From assembly GCF_000717335.1 (NCBI RefSeq), contig NZ_JNYZ01000013.1:1-64000 (forward strand): a stretch of 64,000 bases of DNA. The letters run 5' to 3'. Both the position numbers and the translations under genes were made by a program. Below, piece by piece: positions 33,801 to 41,829 of this stretch. Positions within the stretch are counted from its first letter, which is position 1, and each line of letters opens with the position of its first letter. Source of the DNA: Amycolatopsis jejuensis (GTDB lineage: Bacteria > Actinomycetota > Actinomycetes > Mycobacteriales > Pseudonocardiaceae). The notes beneath the pieces were generated by a model that did not search any database, was not told the DNA's origin, and saw only the letters and a program-made list of their open reading frames with translations.

Positions 33801-36071
33801 TCATTCGTCCGACAGCGGTTCCGCCTGGACGCGCTTCAGTGCGGGCGTGCAGACCGACGCGCCGAGCAGCGCGACGCCGACCCCCAGCACCACCGGTGCG
33901 ACGATCCACGGGCTGAGCGCGATCCCGCCCTTGCCGCCGGTCACCACGAACAGGCCGATGCCCACGAGCACCCCGGTCACGCCCGCGCCGATAGTGGCCA
34001 CCAGCGCAGGTAGCGCGGCCTCCATCCGCAACGCCCTGGCCAGCACCCGGACCGGCGTACCGGCCGCCATCAAGGCGCCGAACGTGCGCCGCCGGTCCAT
34101 CACCGATCCGGCCGTCGCGACCGCGGCACTGCAACCGGCCAGGATGCCTGCCGCGACCAGTCCGATCACGGTGACCCGGCGCAGGTCCTCGAGCTGCACC
34201 TGCTGGCCGTACAGGTACTGCTCGCGGCTGCCGATCTCCTGGCCGCCCGCCTGCGGGACCAGCGCGGTCCGCACGATCTCGCGGCTGGCGTCGGTGGTCG
34301 GCACGACCACGGTGGTGACGCTCGACGGCACCCCTGCGGGTACCGCGGACGGGTCGAGGACGAAGGCGGGGTCGCGGTCCGTGGCCGAGTGGTACCTCCC
34401 CGTGGGCACCTGGCCGAGCGGTTTGCCCGGACCCCGCCAAGATCCGTACGGCGCGACGCTGTATCCGGCCGAATCCGGCTGGTATGACCCGTACAGCTTG
34501 ACCTCGGGCTTGCAGTCCTGCTGGGTGATGCCGAGCCGGGTCAGCCGCGCGGCGTCGGCGCACGACATGACGTACGCGCGCTGCATGCTATGGCTGTTTT
34601 CGTCGCCTTGAACCAGGTAGACGCTGCTCACCGCGAGTGCACGCTCCGGACGGCCGACGCGGGCCAGCTCGGCGTTGGTCTTCTCGACGACCGTCGCCGC
34701 GCGTTCCGAGGCGACGTCGACGTACAGCGCCGAGTCGACGTATTGCCGTCCGCCACCGGCGAGTGCCTCGAACGACGGCAGCAACGTCAGTGCCATCGAC
34801 CCGGTGAACACCGCGAGCACGATCCCCGCCGAAGCCCGGTAGGAACCCTTCGGGTCGTTCCGCAGGCGACGTCCGGCCAGCAGTGACGACGGCCGCCGCC
34901 AGGCCCGCACGAACGTGCCGCCGACCGCCGAGGTCACCCACGGCCCGATCACCATCGCCGACCCGACCACCAGGAGCAACCCGAGCAGCACGAACGACGC
35001 ACTGCCGTTCCCTTCGCGCGTGCCGAGCACGGCGAAGAGGAAGAACAACCCCGCCGCGGGGAGCGCGAGCAATCGCCACCAGCGCAACGGTTTCACGGTG
35101 TGGCCGCCGGTCGCGAAGAGCGGGGTGCGCACCACCCGGCGCAATCCGAGTACCCCGGCGAGCACGACCAGCAGCGGAATCGCGACCACGATCAGCACGG
35201 TCAGGCCCACCGGCAAGGCGAAATCGGACGCGAGCCAGGTACCGCCGCCCCACGACACGAAGGAGGACAATCCGCGTAACGCTGGGCTCAGCAACAGACC
35301 GAGCACCGCCCCGACCCCCGCGGACAACCCGGTTTCCGCGGCGACCATCGCGGTCACCTGCCCCGGGGTCGCCCCGGCCAGCCGGATGGCGGCCAGCCGC
35401 TGTTCCCGGCGGGCGGCGGTGAGCCGGGCCGACGACGCGACCAGCACGAGACTGGGTACGAGCAGCACGATGATGCCGACCCCGGCGAGGAAGGTGAGCA
35501 GCCCGTCCGGCCGCCCCTCGCCGGTCGGGAAGTCACCGGCCGGGAAGGCGTCGGCACCGGCGCGCTCCTCGTGGCCGAAGCTGCGTAGTTCGTTCGGGCC
35601 GTGCCCGACCATCGCGACGAGCTGCTCCGGGAACCGCAGGGCCTGCTCGCCGAACGAGGCGACCGGTTTGCCGAAACGGTTCCCCAGCTGGTCGGGCGGG
35701 GTGTTGTTGAGCAGCCGCCCGAGCGCGGGCGACACGATCGTCTCGCCGGGGCCGGGCAGCCGCGGGATGCCCGCGGGCAGGTGCACGTCGCTCGCCGGCC
35801 CGGTCAGCGCGACGTCGACCCGGGTGATTTCCTTGCCGGAGAAGTAATCCTTGGAGGAGTTGACCAGCATCGTGGCCGGTTTGTCGGAGTCGTAGCGCCC
35901 GGCGTTCTGCCACAACGCCCGCTGCTCGCGTGCCTGCGTGGCGAACGGCAGGGTCGCAAGCAGCAGCACGAGCCCGGTCGCGACCGCGACGCCGACCGCG
36001 GTCAGGATCGCCGAGGTACGGGTCCGCCGGTCGGCGCGGAGCACCCGCAGCGCGAGCTGGAACGGGTTCAT
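33801..36071 (-). CDS. FtsX-like ABC transporter permease
   Basis: 756 residues with about ten helices in the double FtsX/MacB arrangement: an N-terminal helix (TSAILTAVGVAVATGLVLLL), a large extracytoplasmic domain (about 35-190), a first FtsX block with AARREQRLAAIRLAGATPGQ, a second extracytoplasmic domain, and a second block (MDRRRTFGALMAAGTPVRVLARALRMEA). The RRRTFGAL(M)AAG loop couples to the ATPase. The start overlaps the ATPase stop by 4 nt. Such transporters export peptides or antibiotics, or transmit mechanical signals. Likely controlled by the divergent two-component system. Confidence 0.9.
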   Translation of the reverse strand: MNPFQLALRVLRADRRTRTSAILTAVGVAVATGLVLLLATLPFATQAREQRALWQNAGRYDSDKPATMLVNSSKDYFSGKEITRVDVALTGPASDVHLPAGIPRLPGPGETIVSPALGRLLNNTPPDQLGNRFGKPVASFGEQALRFPEQLVAMVGHGPNELRSFGHEERAGADAFPAGDFPTGEGRPDGLLTFLAGVGIIVLLVPSLVLVASSARLTAARREQRLAAIRLAGATPGQVTAMVAAETGLSAGVGAVLGLLLSPALRGLSSFVSWGGGTWLASDFALPVGLTVLIVVAIPLLVVLAGVLGLRRVVRTPLFATGGHTVKPLRWWRLLALPAAGLFFLFAVLGTREGNGSASFVLLGLLLVVGSAMVIGPWVTSAVGGTFVRAWRRPSSLLAGRRLRNDPKGSYRASAGIVLAVFTGSMALTLLPSFEALAGGGRQYVDSALYVDVASERAATVVEKTNAELARVGRPERALAVSSVYLVQGDENSHSMQRAYVMSCADAARLTRLGITQQDCKPEVKLYGSYQPDSAGYSVAPYGSWRGPGKPLGQVPTGRYHSATDRDPAFVLDPSAVPAGVPSSVTTVVVPTTDASREIVRTALVPQAGGQEIGSREQYLYGQQVQLEDLRRVTVIGLVAAGILAGCSAAVATAGSVMDRRRTFGALMAAGTPVRVLARALRMEAALPALVATIGAGVTGVLVGIGLFVVTGGKGGIALSPWIVAPVVLGVGVALLGASVCTPALKRVQAEPLSDE

Positions 36072-36772
36072 GCCGCGAGCCTCGTCGCGATCAACCCGTC
36101 GCGGATGGCCACGGTGCGCGGCAGCGATTCGGCGAGCTCACGGTCGTGGGTCACCACGAGCACCGCGGCGCCGGACGCCTGTGCCGCACCGAGCAGGGCG
36201 TCCATCGTCTCGCGTCCGGTGCGCGTGTCGAGTGCGCCGGTCGGCTCGTCGGCGAAGATCGCCTTCGGCCGGTGGGTGAGCGCGCGGGCGATCGCGACCC
36301 GCTGTGCCTCGCCGCCGGACAGCTCACCGGGACGGCGGTTTTCCTTGCCTGCCAAGCCGAGTTTCCCGAGCCAGTCCCGCGCGGCCGCAATCGATTCGGC
36401 CCGCGCGCCGCCCGCGAGCAGCGACGGGAGCGCGACGTTCTCCTCCGCGGTCAGCTCGGACACGAGCATCCCGGACTGGAAGACGAACCCGAATTCGGTC
36501 CGCCGCAGCTCGCTGCGCCGCTTCTCGCCGAACTGGTCGATCCGCTGTCCCTGCAACCAGATCTCGCCGCCGTCGGCACGCAGGATTCCGGCAAGCACAT
36601 GCAGCAGCGACGTCTTGCCGGACCCGGACGGCCCGACGATCGCGACGGCCTCGCCCGGCTGGACGTCGATGTCGATCCCGGCCAGCGCATGCTGGTTCCC
36701 GTAGCGCTTCACCAGTCCGCGCCCCGACAGCACCGGCCCGGCGTTCCACTGTGGATTCGTCGGATTCGTCAT
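36068..36772 (-). CDS. ABC ATP-binding protein, LolD/MacB type
   Basis: 234 residues from ATG 36772, preceded by GGAGAG; the frame remains open to 36910 but with poor coding quality. Walker A GPSGSGKTS (about 46-54), Q-loop FVFQSGMLVSELTAEENV, signature LSGGEAQRVAIARALTHRP, Walker B IFADEPTGALDTRTG and switch His VVTHDREL. It powers the FtsX-like permease that follows, coupled by 4-nt overlap. Divergent from the histidine kinase gene. Confidence 0.95.
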   Translation of the reverse strand: MTNPTNPQWNAGPVLSGRGLVKRYGNQHALAGIDIDVQPGEAVAIVGPSGSGKTSLLHVLAGILRADGGEIWLQGQRIDQFGEKRRSELRRTEFGFVFQSGMLVSELTAEENVALPSLLAGGARAESIAAARDWLGKLGLAGKENRRPGELSGGEAQRVAIARALTHRPKAIFADEPTGALDTRTGRETMDALLGAAQASGAAVLVVTHDRELAESLPRTVAIRDGLIATRLAA

Positions 36773-36941
36773 CCGCCAGCTCTCTCCCTGTATCGGTCTT
36801 CGACTGCGACGGCGACGAGCTTCGCGGACCCGGGCGGGTGTCTGCTTCGGGCAGACGGCCGGTCCGCGGCGCCCGGTCATCGGCCGATCGGCCGAGGGGA
36901 GTGCAACCACGTGGCCAAGGTGCGGGTGCCCGCGAATCCTC

Positions 36942-36947
36942 TACCGT
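36942..36947 (+). promoter_or_regulatory. -10 element of leaderless kinase gene
   Basis: TACCGT ends 6 nt before GTG 36954; no Shine-Dalgarno. Confidence 0.55.
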
Positions 36948-36953
36948 CACGGT

Positions 36954-38753
36954 GTGCCGCCATCTCTGCCGTCGAAGGACCTTGCCGCGCGCGCGATCGC
37001 CTTCGCGCGCCGCCTCGACATGTCCGTGCTCGTGCTGCTCGGCGCACTGGCCTTCGACCTGGCCTTCGTCACCATCGTCGCGCTCGACGACATCGGCCCG
37101 CGGTTCGTCGATCTGGGCCTGTTCCCGGGGATCTTCACGATGGCGGGGTGCGCGCTGTGGGCCCGCAAGCGCGCGGCGGTGGCGGGCATGGCCGGCGCGC
37201 TGGCGCTGATGGGGTTCACGTTCTTCATCCGGTACCTGGCGATCCCGCCGTACTCGAGCATCCTCGCCAACCTCTCGATCACCGAGGTCGTGGCCGGGGT
37301 CGAGCTGGTCTACTACGCCGCCCGCTACACCCGGCCCGGCGTCGCGTTCGCGGTGGTCAGCTCGCTGGTGGTCGGTGCGCTCACCGCGGTGTTCGGCCGC
37401 TACCCGTACGGCGAGCTGTCCGGCAGCACCGTGATACAGGCCATGCTCTTCGGCCTCCTCCTGCTCAGCGGGGCGGTGGCCACCGGCATGATCGGGCGGC
37501 CCCGCCGGGTCCGGGATCCGCAGAACGAGCAGCGGCGCCGCACGCTGTCCCGGATCAACGCACTGGTCCGCGGGCAGTGGCCGTTGATCGCCATGCTCGC
37601 CGTCAGCCTGCTGATCGAGTTCAGCTTCACCTACGAGAGCGGGTCACGCGGGTTCCCGGTCCTGTTCTGCTCGATCGGTGCCGCCGTCGTCGCCGCGCTT
37701 TCGCCGCGCCGCCCGCGGGACGCGATCCTCCTGGTGGCCGGGGTGCTCCTGCTGTCGGCGGTGGTGACGCCGTTCCTGCACCTCGGCTACGACTACCAGC
37801 TCGTCGGCGGGATCCCGCCGACCCAGGTCATCGCCGGTTTCGGGGTCGTCGTGAACCTGGTGCGGGCGATCCCGATCGTGCAGGCGTGGCCCCGGATCGC
37901 GGTGCTGTCGGGCGTGGTCGCGGTCGCGGCGATCCTGAACCTCAGCGTGCGGGGCTGGCGGGTGATCAAGGATCCGCAGGCCATCGGGTCGCTCGCCGTG
38001 TTCGCCGCGCTGCTGCTGGGTATTGCGATCGCGATCGGCCTATTCCTGCGGTCCCGCGATTCCGAACGCGCACAGGTGGTGCGGTCGGCGGTCAGCGATG
38101 CGCAGACGTCCGAGCGGATGGCGCTGGCGCGGGAGCTGCACGACGTCGTCGCGCACCATGTGACCGGGATCGTCGTGCAGGCACAGGCCGCGCGGATGAT
38201 GGGCGAGAAAAACCCGCAGCTTGCGGTCGAGGCGATGGGCCGGATCGAGAACGCCGGGGTGGAAGCACTCGCGGCCATGCGCCGCCTGGTCCGCAGCATG
38301 CGTGGGGACGCCCCGGCCGGCGCGGGCGAGTTCGCCGAGCAGGCGACCACCGATCTGGCCGCGGACCTGCGGAAACTCGTCGACGCAGGTAACCACGGCA
38401 TCCACACGGTCCTGCAGCTCGACCTGCCGCCGAACCTGCCGCACGAGGTCGGCCGGTCGGCGCTGCGGCTGGTGCAGGAGTCGCTCACCAACGTCGGCAA
38501 GCACGCCGCGGGGGCCACCCAGGCGCTGGTCGAGGCCGAGGTGACCGGCGGAGAGCTGCACCTCCGGGTGACCGACGACGGCCGGGACCGGACTCACCGT
38601 CCGGCCGGTGGCTCGGGCGGATACGGTCTGGTCGGCATGCGCGAACGCGTCGCGCTGCTGCACGGCAGGCTTTCGGCCGGGCGCGGGCCGGACGGCGGCT
38701 GGCGGGTCGAGGCGTGGCTGCCGCTCGAGGCGAACGGGGAGACAGACGGGTGA
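36954..38753 (+). CDS. NarL-type sensor histidine kinase
   Basis: 599 residues, longer than the first kinase because of about ten or more N-terminal helices (roughly 20-370) forming a large membrane sensor. The HisKA_3 H-box is RMALARELHDVVAHHVTGIV (about 385-404). The HATPase region ends with GGYGLVGMRERVALLHGRLS. The divergent LolD-like ATPase/FtsX-like permease is the likely target. The response regulator gene overlaps the stop by 4 nt (GTGA). Confidence 0.9.
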   Translation: MPPSLPSKDLAARAIAFARRLDMSVLVLLGALAFDLAFVTIVALDDIGPRFVDLGLFPGIFTMAGCALWARKRAAVAGMAGALALMGFTFFIRYLAIPPYSSILANLSITEVVAGVELVYYAARYTRPGVAFAVVSSLVVGALTAVFGRYPYGELSGSTVIQAMLFGLLLLSGAVATGMIGRPRRVRDPQNEQRRRTLSRINALVRGQWPLIAMLAVSLLIEFSFTYESGSRGFPVLFCSIGAAVVAALSPRRPRDAILLVAGVLLLSAVVTPFLHLGYDYQLVGGIPPTQVIAGFGVVVNLVRAIPIVQAWPRIAVLSGVVAVAAILNLSVRGWRVIKDPQAIGSLAVFAALLLGIAIAIGLFLRSRDSERAQVVRSAVSDAQTSERMALARELHDVVAHHVTGIVVQAQAARMMGEKNPQLAVEAMGRIENAGVEALAAMRRLVRSMRGDAPAGAGEFAEQATTDLAADLRKLVDAGNHGIHTVLQLDLPPNLPHEVGRSALRLVQESLTNVGKHAAGATQALVEAEVTGGELHLRVTDDGRDRTHRPAGGSGGYGLVGMRERVALLHGRLSAGRGPDGGWRVEAWLPLEANGETDG

Positions 38754-39400
38754 TCCGGGTACTGATCGCGGACGACCAGGAGATGGTGCGGATGGGGTTC
38801 CGCATGATCCTGGACGCCCAGGACGACATCGAGGTGGTCGCGGACGTGCCGGACGGCGTGTCCGCCGTCGCCAAGGCGCGCGAGCTGCGCCCGGACGTCT
38901 GCCTGCTCGACATCCGCATGCCGGGGCTCGACGGGCTGGAGGTGACCCGGCAGCTGGCCGGGCCGGAGGTCACCGACCCGCTGAAGGTCGTCGTGGTCAC
39001 GACCTTCGACCTCGACGAGTACGTGCACACCGCGCTGCGCAATGGCGCGAGCGGCTTCCTGTTGAAGGACGCCGGTCCCGCGTTGCTGATCGAAGCGGTG
39101 CGGGCGGCCGAACGCGGCGACGCGCTCGTGTCACCACAGATCACCGTGCGGCTGCTGAAGCATTTCGACGGCACCGCCACCAAACGCGAGGCCCCGGCGC
39201 CGTCGGAACCGCTGACCGCGCGCGAGATGGACGTGGTCAAGGCGGCTGCGCGCGGGCTGACGAACACCGAGATCGGCGCGGAGCTGTACCTGTCGCTGTC
39301 CACGGTGAAGACGCATCTGGCCTCGGTGCAGGGCAAAATCGGTGCGCGGAACCGGGTGGAGATCGCGGCCTGGGCTTGGCGCAGCGGGGTGGTGGACTGA
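38750..39400 (+). CDS. NarL/LuxR-family response regulator
   Basis: 216 residues from GTG 38750 (MIRVLIADDQ); an upstream in-frame ATG at 38714 would lie inside the kinase and is not needed. Receiver with D54 in CLLDIRMPG, Thr in VVTTFDLDEY, Lys in FLLKDAGPA. LuxR HTH LTAREMDVVKAAARGLTNTEIGAELYLSLSTVKTHLASV. Paralogous to the regulator at 27772, but coupled to a different kinase. Confidence 0.95.
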   Translation: MIRVLIADDQEMVRMGFRMILDAQDDIEVVADVPDGVSAVAKARELRPDVCLLDIRMPGLDGLEVTRQLAGPEVTDPLKVVVVTTFDLDEYVHTALRNGASGFLLKDAGPALLIEAVRAAERGDALVSPQITVRLLKHFDGTATKREAPAPSEPLTAREMDVVKAAARGLTNTEIGAELYLSLSTVKTHLASVQGKIGARNRVEIAAWAWRSGVVD

Positions 39401-39414
39401 TCCCCGCGGGCCCG

Positions 39415-39420
39415 TACGAT
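39415..39420 (+). promoter_or_regulatory. -10 element of leaderless amidohydrolase gene
   Basis: TACGAT ends 6 nt before ATG 39427; TGGACT (39393-39398) may be the -35, spacer 16. Confidence 0.55.
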
Positions 39421-39426
39421 CTTGGT

Positions 39427-40734
39427 ATGTCCCGCCGTTTTCACGCGCCCGTCGTCCTTCCCGCCGACCCAGCCTGCTCCCTGCTCCGCGACGCCGTCGT
39501 GGACGTCGACGACGACGGCCGGATCACGTACACCGGACCGGCGTCCGGCGCGCTGGAATTCGACGGCGAGGTGCACCGGCTCAGCGGAATCCTGTTGCCC
39601 GGCTTGGTGAACTCGCATGCGCACAGCCCGATGACGCTGCTGCGCGGCATGGGTGGCGACCTGCCGTTGCTGCGCTGGCTGCGGGAGATCATCTGGCCCA
39701 CCGAGGCGAAGCTGAAACCGGCCGACGTGCGTACCGGCATGCTGCTCGGGTCGGTCGAAATGCTCCGGCACGGCGTCACCACCAGCGCGGAGATGTACTT
39801 CGAGGGCGAGCAGGTCGTGGAAGCGGTGCTGGCCACCGGCGGCCGGGCTCTCGTCGCGCCGCCGGTGATCGAGCTGCCCGGCATGGACTGGCGAGCCACG
39901 CTGAGCGCGATCGACCGCTGGATCGACGCGGACGGCCTGCGGTTCGGCCCGGGCGACCGGATCGAACTGGGGTACGGCCCGCATTCGGCGTACATGCTCA
40001 ACCCGGACGGGCTGCGTGCCACTGCGGAATCCGCTGCCGCGCGGGGTGCCCTCGTGCAAATCCACATCGCCGAGGCCGCCGCGGAAGATCTGGTGCAGCG
40101 CAAGGAATACGGCTCGGTGCCGAAGCTCCTCGACTCGCTCGGCATGTTCCACGGCCGCACGATCGCCGCGCACGCCGTCCACCTGTCCGACGAGGACATC
40201 GCGCTGTTCGCCGCGCGCGGGGTCGGCATGGCGCACTGCCCGGGGTCGAACGCGAAGCTGGCGTCGGGCATCGCGCGGATCAAGGACCTGCGGGCGGCCG
40301 GGGTCGCGGTGGGTCTGGGTACCGACGGCCCGGCCTCGAACGACGACATCGACCTGTGGGAAGAACTTCAGCTCACCGCAATGCTGGCGCGGCTGGCGAA
40401 CGAGGACTCCACCGTGGTGACCGCCGCGGACGTGTTCCTGATGGCCACCCGCGGCGGCGCCGAAGCGCTCGGCCGCAACGACATCGGGGTGCTGGAGGCG
40501 GGGCGCTGGGCAGATCTGGTGCACGTCGATCTCGACGACCCGGCGTTCGCGGCCGGTCTCGACGTTCCGGACGAGCAGCTACTGGCCAACCTGGTGTGGG
40601 CCGCCGGTTCGCGCCGAGTGCGCGATGTGTGGGTGGCGGGTGAGCAGGTAGTCGCCGAGACGGAGCCGACGCGCGTCGACCGAGGCGAGATCCAGGCGAC
40701 GGTCGCCGAAACCGCCGCCCGGCTGCGCGCCTGA
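39427..40734 (+). CDS. MTA/SAH-deaminase-like amidohydrolase
   Basis: 435 residues from ATG 39427; a continuous frame reaches far upstream through the response regulator in another frame and is ignored. The TrzN/MtaD subgroup of the amidohydrolase superfamily is shown by the HxH metal motif in VNSHAHSPMTLLRGMGGD, the following LPLLRWLREIIWPTE, HIAE, AHAVHLSDEDI, HCPGSNAKLASG and GLGTDGPASND (metal Asp). Relatives deaminate 5'-methylthioadenosine, S-adenosylhomocysteine or other nucleosides and aromatics. Zinc- or iron-dependent, cytosolic. The exact substrate cannot be assigned. Confidence 0.85.
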   Translation: MSRRFHAPVVLPADPACSLLRDAVVDVDDDGRITYTGPASGALEFDGEVHRLSGILLPGLVNSHAHSPMTLLRGMGGDLPLLRWLREIIWPTEAKLKPADVRTGMLLGSVEMLRHGVTTSAEMYFEGEQVVEAVLATGGRALVAPPVIELPGMDWRATLSAIDRWIDADGLRFGPGDRIELGYGPHSAYMLNPDGLRATAESAAARGALVQIHIAEAAAEDLVQRKEYGSVPKLLDSLGMFHGRTIAAHAVHLSDEDIALFAARGVGMAHCPGSNAKLASGIARIKDLRAAGVAVGLGTDGPASNDDIDLWEELQLTAMLARLANEDSTVVTAADVFLMATRGGAEALGRNDIGVLEAGRWADLVHVDLDDPAFAAGLDVPDEQLLANLVWAAGSRRVRDVWVAGEQVVAETEPTRVDRGEIQATVAETAARLRA

Positions 40735-40741
40735 CCCGTAG

Positions 40742-40794
40742 TCCGTGAAGGGAACCATGAGGGAATCTGATTCCGTGAAGGTGGCCTTCACGGA
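40742..40794. repeat. Dispersed palindromic repeat, copy 2
   Basis: Full-length 53-bp copy, 8 nt after the amidohydrolase stop. Left arm TCCGTGAAGGGAACC, right part GGTGGCCTTCACGGA (one block changed from GGTTCCC to GGTGGCC). Confidence 0.9.
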
Positions 40795-41036
40795 ACTTGG
40801 TCCGGCAGCCCAAGGTGACGGTTGCTGCCTTGGCGCAGGTCCCGGGCGTTGGGCGGCTGCCGCGAGGTCACGCTGGGCATTACCGCAGGGTTTGCGCTGA
40901 CCAGCAGGTTTCCGTGAACCTGCAATTCTCGTGCCTCGTCTGGCTCCTCACCCAGTATCACCGGCCCGTGTCCCCACGCGAGAGAACGCTGACCGCGGAG
41001 CCAGAGCCAGCCGACCATGGCCAGCAGCGCGGCCAC
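40788..41036 (-). CDS. Possible small gene or remnant between repeats
   Basis: An 82-codon open frame (VAALLAMVGWLWLRGQ, then LAWGHGPVILGEEPDEARE) fills most of the roughly 280-bp space between palindrome copies 2 and 3, and its stop codon lies inside copy 2. The N-terminus looks like a membrane helix. No convincing ribosome site or promoter, and the second half has poor coding composition. It may be the remains of a gene caught between two repeats. Otherwise I see nothing in 40795-41076. Confidence 0.2.
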   Translation of the reverse strand: MAALLAMVGWLWLRGQRSLAWGHGPVILGEEPDEARELQVHGNLLVSANPAVMPSVTSRQPPNARDLRQGSNRHLGLPDQVP

Positions 41037-41076
41037 ACCTCAACCCACCCGAGGCGGTACCCCACGGTCAAACCCC

Positions 41077-41123
41077 AAGGGAACCTTCAGGCCAGCTGAT
41101 TCCGTGAAGGTGGCCTTCACGGA
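41077..41123. repeat. Dispersed palindromic repeat, copy 3
   Basis: Short-left-arm version (AAGGGAACC), preceded by CGGTCAAACCCC, like copy 1. The right arm is GGTGGCCTTCACGGA as in copy 2. It lies 12 nt downstream of the SDR stop. Confidence 0.85.
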
Positions 41124-41134
41124 ATTGAAGCAGT

Positions 41135-41812
41135 TCAGTGCGGGCGGACCTGGATTTCCGTGAAGTGGGCGTCCGGGGTGGCGGTGACGGCGGTGACCAC
41201 TGCGGTCGCCACGGAGTCCGGGCGCAGGTAGCGCGCCGAGTCGTACGTGCCGCCTTCCTGGGACACCACGTCGCGCTGCATTTCGGTGTCGGTGCGGCCC
41301 GGGAAGACGGACGTCACGCGCAGGTCCGGTTCCTCGAGCCGCAGGGAGTCGGCGAACGCGCGGGCGGCGAATTTGCTTGCCGCGTAAGGACCCCAGCCCG
41401 CGCGGGCGCGGTAACCGCCGCCGGAGTTGATCACCACGACGTGTCCGTGCGCGGCTCGCAGGGCGGGCAGCAGCAGCCGGGTCAGCTCGGCCACGGCGAG
41501 CACGTTCACCTCGAAGTTCACCCGCCATGCAGACGACGGCGCGGCGGCGACCGTGCCGAGCTGTGCGGTACCGGCGGAGTGCACGAGCACGTCCAGCTCG
41601 TCGATGCCCCGCACCGCTTCGGCGAGCGCGGCAGGATCGGTGAGGTCGACCGGCCATGGCTCGGCACCGGGCAGCTCGGCAGCGACCTTCGCGAGGGCGA
41701 CCTCGTCGCGTCCGCCGAGCAGCAGCCGGTGTGTCGGGGACAGCTGATGCGCGACGGCCGCGCCGATGCCCCGGGAGGCACCGGTGATCAGGGCGAGCGG
41801 AAGGTCGGTCAT
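41135..41812 (-). CDS. Short-chain dehydrogenase/reductase
   Basis: 225 residues from ATG 41812. TGASRGIG cofactor loop, LVHSAG in place of NNAG, VINSGGGYRAR as the Ser region and YAASK as the catalytic pair; it ends TEIQVRPH. Similar to SDRs that oxidise or reduce short lipids or sugars. It starts 17 nt after the stop of the AftB-like gene, same strand, so it is probably the distal gene of that operon. Confidence 0.9.
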   Translation of the reverse strand: MTDLPLALITGASRGIGAAVAHQLSPTHRLLLGGRDEVALAKVAAELPGAEPWPVDLTDPAALAEAVRGIDELDVLVHSAGTAQLGTVAAAPSSAWRVNFEVNVLAVAELTRLLLPALRAAHGHVVVINSGGGYRARAGWGPYAASKFAARAFADSLRLEEPDLRVTSVFPGRTDTEMQRDVVSQEGGTYDSARYLRPDSVATAVVTAVTATPDAHFTEIQVRPH

Positions 41813-41829
41813 ACCGGCCACGGTAGGCG

